Assembly: GCA_039029135.1 (NCBI GenBank) | Contig: JBCCGT010000004.1 | Coordinates: forward strand, 62,001-126,000 | Length of the DNA stretch: 64,000 nucleotides | Reading direction: 5' to 3' | Source of the DNA: JALZVT01 sp039029135 | GTDB taxonomy: Bacteria > Pseudomonadota > Gammaproteobacteria > Pseudomonadales > Azotimanducaceae | Shown here: positions 60,878 through 64,000 of the stretch, piece by piece | Position numbering within the stretch: position 1 is the stretch's first letter | Layout of the letters: each line of letters opens with the position of its first letter | The notes under the pieces: generated by a model | Told to the model about the DNA's origin: nothing | The model's input: only the letters and a program-made list of their open reading frames with translations | The model's database searches: none | Translations under genes and position numbers: made by a program

Positions 60878-60975
60878 GGGCTCCTCCGCAGTCGCTGCTT
60901 GCTTCTTTTTGGTGTTTGTTCAGGTCCCGCATCCGGGACGGCGCGCTGTCCTTACAGACGTAGGCGTTGGCCTGG

Positions 60976-61668
60976 TCATGCGTCGGCGCGCAGCAGTATC
61001 GCATTGTTGATCCGTTCGGGGTCGATGGTTTCCCGCAGCCCGTCGACGACGACGTGGTGAATCCGCAGGGACGGCCCAGTCGTCACCGTCAGCCAACGCT
61101 CGTCGGCGTCGAGCAGGCGTTTGAGCGCCGCCTGGGCGCGCTCGGGCAACTCCAGAGCGATCTGGCGGATGCCGCTGGCCCCGTTGGCGTGCGCCGTCCT
61201 CGTTGGTCTCGGGTTCGGTCGGTAGGCGCCCATCAGGATCGGTAGATCCAGATCGTGGGGAAAGGCGGTTTGGGTCTTTATGGGCGGGCTGTCCGGCGGT
61301 TGGCGGCGGTTGTTCACGGGACCGAACACCTTCAGACCCCACTCGCGAGCCTCGGCGACGACGGGTTTGACGCTGCCATGGGTCTCCAGCGCCAGCTCGC
61401 ACCAGCCGTCGCGTTGGGTTGCCCAGCGGTCGAAGCGTTGCACCCAGCGCGACCGCAGCAGGTGCTTGACGACGAACTCGAAGGCGCGCGGCGGCCTGGC
61501 GCGCTCGGCGAGTATCAGCTCGATGAACGGACCTTCGTCGAACCAGACCAGCGCGTTGATCGCCCTACTGCCGGCGTCGCCGAACTGGACGGTGAACCCG
61601 GCGTCGCGCCACGCCTCGACCGCTGCATGCAGATCGTCGACCTTGCAGAGTACGTGGCTGCTGAACAT
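60976..61668 (-). CDS. VOC/glyoxalase-like domain protein
   Basis: A 230-residue protein with a glyoxalase-like (VOC) N-terminal unit: HVLCKVDDLHAAVEAWRDAGFTVQFG and NALVWFDEGPFIELI, then a second half-domain with ARE-WGLKVFGPV and IRQIALELP. His5 and Glu near 48-50 could be metal ligands. The family has many activities (dioxygenases, isomerases, resistance proteins); none can be assigned. It is divergent from the MarR-family gene. Confidence 0.75.
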   Translation of the reverse strand: MFSSHVLCKVDDLHAAVEAWRDAGFTVQFGDAGSRAINALVWFDEGPFIELILAERARPPRAFEFVVKHLLRSRWVQRFDRWATQRDGWCELALETHGSVKPVVAEAREWGLKVFGPVNNRRQPPDSPPIKTQTAFPHDLDLPILMGAYRPNPRPTRTAHANGASGIRQIALELPERAQAALKRLLDADERWLTVTTGPSLRIHHVVVDGLRETIDPERINNAILLRADA

Positions 61669-61763
61669 TGCCCACCGTTGCGCCTCGAAGAGCCCCTATC
61701 TTAGATGAGAACGGTTCTCACCTGCAGCCGGGATCGCTTGACGGCCACACGGCGCGCGATTAA

Positions 61764-61781
61764 TACTTAATATATTAAGTA
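61764..61781. promoter_or_regulatory. Probable MarR/HpaR operator
   Basis: TACTTAATATATTAAGTA is a perfect 18-base palindrome ending 15 bases before the ATG of the MarR-family gene. It is all but GC-free in a GC-rich context, and the size and symmetry fit MarR-type sites. The regulator probably controls itself and the monooxygenase gene coupled to it. Confidence 0.65.
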
Positions 61782-61796
61782 ATTCGCTAATCCGCC

Positions 61797-62309
61797 ATGC
61801 AGTCTTTCCGGAGTTCCCTGCCGATGCTGCTATACGCAGCGCTCGATACCGTGATGCCGCGGTTTCGTCAGATCTACGGTGAGTTTGGCCTGACGGAACA
61901 GCAGTGGCGTGTCCTGCGCGTGCTTTGGGAGCGCGAGCGCGTCGCGATGAGCCGGTTGGCCGACATCACGCTGATCTCACCGCCCAGCCTGGCCGGCGTG
62001 GTTGATCGCATGGCGGCGGGCCAGTTGGTGCGGCGCGAGCGCTGCGAGCACGATCGACGGGTGGTCCACATCGTGCTGGCGCCGGCGGGCAGGCGCCTCG
62101 AACACCAGGTCGTGCCGCTCGTCGATGCCGCCTATCGCGACCTCGAAGCGTCGCTGCCCCCCAGGGTGTGGCGGGGGTTGATCGAGGGCCTGGGCGCGCT
62201 TGGCGGTGATGGCGCGGGCGATGGCGTAAATGGCGCGCAGGAACAGACCGAAGCGGAACGAATCGCGGACAAGCTAGGCAACGTCGCTAACGAGAGGCAA
62301 GCAACATGA
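61797..62309 (+). CDS. hpaR: MarR-family regulator, HpaR-like
   Basis: A 170-residue winged-helix regulator: FGLTEQQWRVLRVLWERERVAMSRLADIT, PPSLAGVVDRMAAGQLVRRERCEHDRRVVHIVL (recognition helix and wing, about 55-88). The pattern LTEQQWRVLRVL is that of HpaR, the homoprotocatechuate regulator. It overlaps the HpaB-like gene by ATGA, and a perfect palindrome lies upstream. A C-terminal extension with Gly/Asp repeats (about 140-155) is unusual for the family. Confidence 0.87.
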   Translation: MQSFRSSLPMLLYAALDTVMPRFRQIYGEFGLTEQQWRVLRVLWERERVAMSRLADITLISPPSLAGVVDRMAAGQLVRRERCEHDRRVVHIVLAPAGRRLEHQVVPLVDAAYRDLEASLPPRVWRGLIEGLGALGGDGAGDGVNGAQEQTEAERIADKLGNVANERQAT

Positions 62310-63781
62310 GCGAAGCACTGGTCACCAATTCAACCGGCGACGGCATTCGACGCGGCGCCGACTACCTCGACGGCCTGCGCGACGGTCGCGACGTCTGGAT
62401 CAACGGTTCTCGGGTAGAGGACGTCGTCGCGCATCCGGGCCTCGGGCGCGGCGCGAGAACGCTGGCCGACTTTCTGGACAAGCAGTTTGATCCGGCGCTG
62501 CAGGAGCGGCTGACCTACGTCGAGAACGGTAAGCGCTTCGGCATGTCGCATCTGATACCTAAATCCCAGCAGGACATCGTGCGACGGGGCGATGCCTTCT
62601 ACGAGTGGGCGACCTGGTCCAACGGCATGTTCGGTCGCACCCCCGACTACAAAAACGCGTCTGTCATGGCGTTCGCCGCGGCCGAGGGTTTTCTCGAACA
62701 GGGGCGTCCCGAGTTCGGCCAGAACATGCGCGACTTCTATGAGTACGTTCGCCACAACGATCGCGTCCTGACGCACACGCTCGTCAATCCGACCTTCAAT
62801 CACGCCCAGGCGCGGGAAGGAAAGTACAGCGACAAGGTCGCGCTGCAGATCGTCAAAGAGACCGACGCGGGCATCGTGGTTAACGGCGCGAGGCTGCTCG
62901 CCACGCTCGGGCCCCACGCGGACGAGATCGAGGTGTTTCCGTCGACGCTGCTCAAGGGTTCGGACGAGAATCTGCCGTTTGCGTTCGCGTTTGCTATGCC
63001 GATCGCCACGCCCGGTATCCGCCTCATCTGTCGCGACAGCTACGATCACGGCAAGTCGAACTTCGATGCGCCGCTAGCGTCGCGCTTCGAGGAGATGGAC
63101 GCCGTCGTCGTGTTCAAGAACGTGCTGGTGCCGTGGGAACGTGTGTTCATGTATCGGGATCCGGGCATGTGCAACCGGGCGTTCGCCGAGACCAACGCCG
63201 TGATCCACATGATGCATCAGGTGGCCTGCGGCAAGCTGGCCAAGGCCGAGTTCATGGTTGGCCTGCTGTGCGCCATGGCGAAGGCGACGGGCAAAGACAA
63301 AGACATGGGCGTCAAGAATCAGATCGCCGAGGCGATGTTCGTGGCCGAGACCGTTCGCGCGCTGCGCTTCAGCGCCGAGCAACAGGCGCACGAAGACCAG
63401 TACGGCAACTACGTGCCGCTGCGCCGCCCGCTAGATACGCAGCGCAACACCTTTCCCAAGCTCTATCCGCGGCTCGTCGAGCTGGTGCAGCTCCTCGGCT
63501 CCAGCTCGCTCATGGCGACGCCCTGTGAGGCGGACCTGAGCAACGCGCTCGCGGACGATGTGGGCCAGTACTTCCAGACCGTCAATCTGCCCAGCGATCA
63601 GCGCATCGCGCTGTTCCGACTGGCCCACGACGTGGCCGTGTCCGGGTTCGGTAATCGCCAGGCACTCTACGAACGCTTCTTCTTCGGTCCGCAGAACGTC
63701 ATGGGGTCGATCTACTACGATCTCTATGACAAGGACAGCATGGTCGCGCGCGTTGACGAGGTCCTCGCCGCCACCGACTAA
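62306..63781 (+). CDS. hpaB: Flavin-dependent monooxygenase, HpaB family (oxygenase component)
   Basis: A 491-residue protein with HpaB features: GRTPDYKNASVMAF (Arg111, Tyr115), LTHTLVNPTFNH (His157), and a C-terminal SGFGNRQALYERFFFGP. These residues line up with the substrate-binding Arg, Tyr and His of 4-hydroxyphenylacetate 3-monooxygenase. The family hydroxylates phenols (para-hydroxyphenylacetate, 4-nitrophenol, chlorophenols) with FADH2 from a separate reductase. No reductase (HpaC) gene is in the window. It is coupled to hpaR. Confidence 0.88.
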   Translation: MSEALVTNSTGDGIRRGADYLDGLRDGRDVWINGSRVEDVVAHPGLGRGARTLADFLDKQFDPALQERLTYVENGKRFGMSHLIPKSQQDIVRRGDAFYEWATWSNGMFGRTPDYKNASVMAFAAAEGFLEQGRPEFGQNMRDFYEYVRHNDRVLTHTLVNPTFNHAQAREGKYSDKVALQIVKETDAGIVVNGARLLATLGPHADEIEVFPSTLLKGSDENLPFAFAFAMPIATPGIRLICRDSYDHGKSNFDAPLASRFEEMDAVVVFKNVLVPWERVFMYRDPGMCNRAFAETNAVIHMMHQVACGKLAKAEFMVGLLCAMAKATGKDKDMGVKNQIAEAMFVAETVRALRFSAEQQAHEDQYGNYVPLRRPLDTQRNTFPKLYPRLVELVQLLGSSSLMATPCEADLSNALADDVGQYFQTVNLPSDQRIALFRLAHDVAVSGFGNRQALYERFFFGPQNVMGSIYYDLYDKDSMVARVDEVLAATD

Positions 63782-63829
63782 GTAAGCGGGATACCCGGCT
63801 GTCTGCGGACTTACGCCGGGCCGCTGGCG

Positions 63830-64000
63830 CTAGAGCGGCAGCTTGACGTCGGTGCGAAACGGCGCGTGCGCGCGCACGTGCTCGATGTCCTCGCGCACAT
63901 ACGCGCGTTCATCTTCCAGGAACCGCTCGACGGCCTCGCGAAAGCCGGGATCCGGGATGTAGTGTGCGCTGTAGGTTGCCTGCGGCAGATAGCCGCGGGC
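63830..64000 (-). CDS. GNAT-family (peptidogalycan biosynthesis-type, COG3146-like) protein, partial
   Basis: The last 56 codons are present, ending at TAG 63830-63832; the rest lies past the right edge. The translation RGYLPQATYSAHYIPDPG, then FREAVERFLEDERAYVREDI, ends in HAPFRTDVKLPL. This matches the C-terminus of the DUF482/COG3146 GNAT family, whose members end similarly and are thought to act on cell-wall or small-molecule amines. The catalytic GNAT fold is outside the window. It is convergent with hpaB. Confidence 0.8.
   Translation of the reverse strand, partial: ARGYLPQATYSAHYIPDPGFREAVERFLEDERAYVREDIEHVRAHAPFRTDVKLPL

Overview
The window comes from a GC-rich, Gram-negative, probably gammaproteobacterial heterotroph. 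This rests on gene content (SPOR-domain lipoprotein, TesB, GloB, RarD, LipA, Blc-type lipocalin, DUF3014 and DUF4112 proteins, an exosortase with a PEP-CTERM-like target) and on composition; I cannot fix the genus. Acyl-CoA dehydrogenases, a haloalkane dehalogenase-like hydrolase, an HpaB-type monooxygenase and a branched-chain oxoacid dehydrogenase suggest an organism that degrades diverse carbon compounds. I see no rRNA, tRNA, CRISPR array or intact insertion sequence. Genes are densely packed with many ATGA-type overlaps, and no gap exceeds about 275 bases.

Layout. 0-5 kb: a leftward run of two acyl-CoA dehydrogenases, a parvulin-like protein, a HupE/UreJ membrane protein, DUF924 and a LOG-family nucleosidase cut by the window edge. 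5-13 kb: enoyl-CoA hydratase coupled to a haloalkane dehalogenase, two EamA-type transporters, a NUDIX CoA pyrophosphatase, a peroxiredoxin, TesB, GloB and a SPOR lipoprotein. 13-14.4 kb: an HNH nuclease with a 77-residue partner, and a YHS-like secreted protein. 14.5-20.6 kb: a compositionally distinct island with an HSP90-like GHKL ATPase, a large TPR-like protein and a small acidic protein in one operon, a divergent secreted protein and a clearly AT-richer TlpA-like thioredoxin. Short GCCTGC/GCAGGC hairpin motifs lie at both ends. 20.5-44 kb: mainly housekeeping and metabolic genes (SDR, lipocalin, gabD, sulfotransferase, trxB, cysS, hisI, M17 peptidase, gamma-glutamyltransferase, exonuclease, S41 peptidase, lipA, a heterodimeric ABC exporter, asnS). 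45-48.5 kb: a TetR-controlled set (carboxymuconolactone decarboxylase-like, MDR oxidoreductase, FAD monooxygenase) with palindromes between regulator and operon. 49.5-56.9 kb: a two-component system divergent from an exosortase/EpsI-type fusion protein, its likely dedicated VIT/vWA target with a PEP-CTERM-like tail, and an exported SAM hydrolase-family protein. 57-60.7 kb: branched-chain 2-oxoacid dehydrogenase E1 alpha, E1 beta and E2. 61.7-63.8 kb: an HpaR-like MarR regulator with a perfect palindrome upstream, coupled to an HpaB-like monooxygenase. The right edge cuts a GNAT-family gene.

The two best candidates for under-described biology are (1) the exosortase, VIT/vWA target and two-component locus, which has the architecture of a proteobacterial dedicated sortase system but with an exosortase in place of the sortase, and (2) the HSP90-like/TPR/small-protein operon, which resembles the eukaryotic pairing of HSP90 with TPR co-chaperones. 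Several catalytic genes appear to use CTG, TTG or GTG starts; in the DEDDh exonuclease a CTG start is needed to keep the active site.
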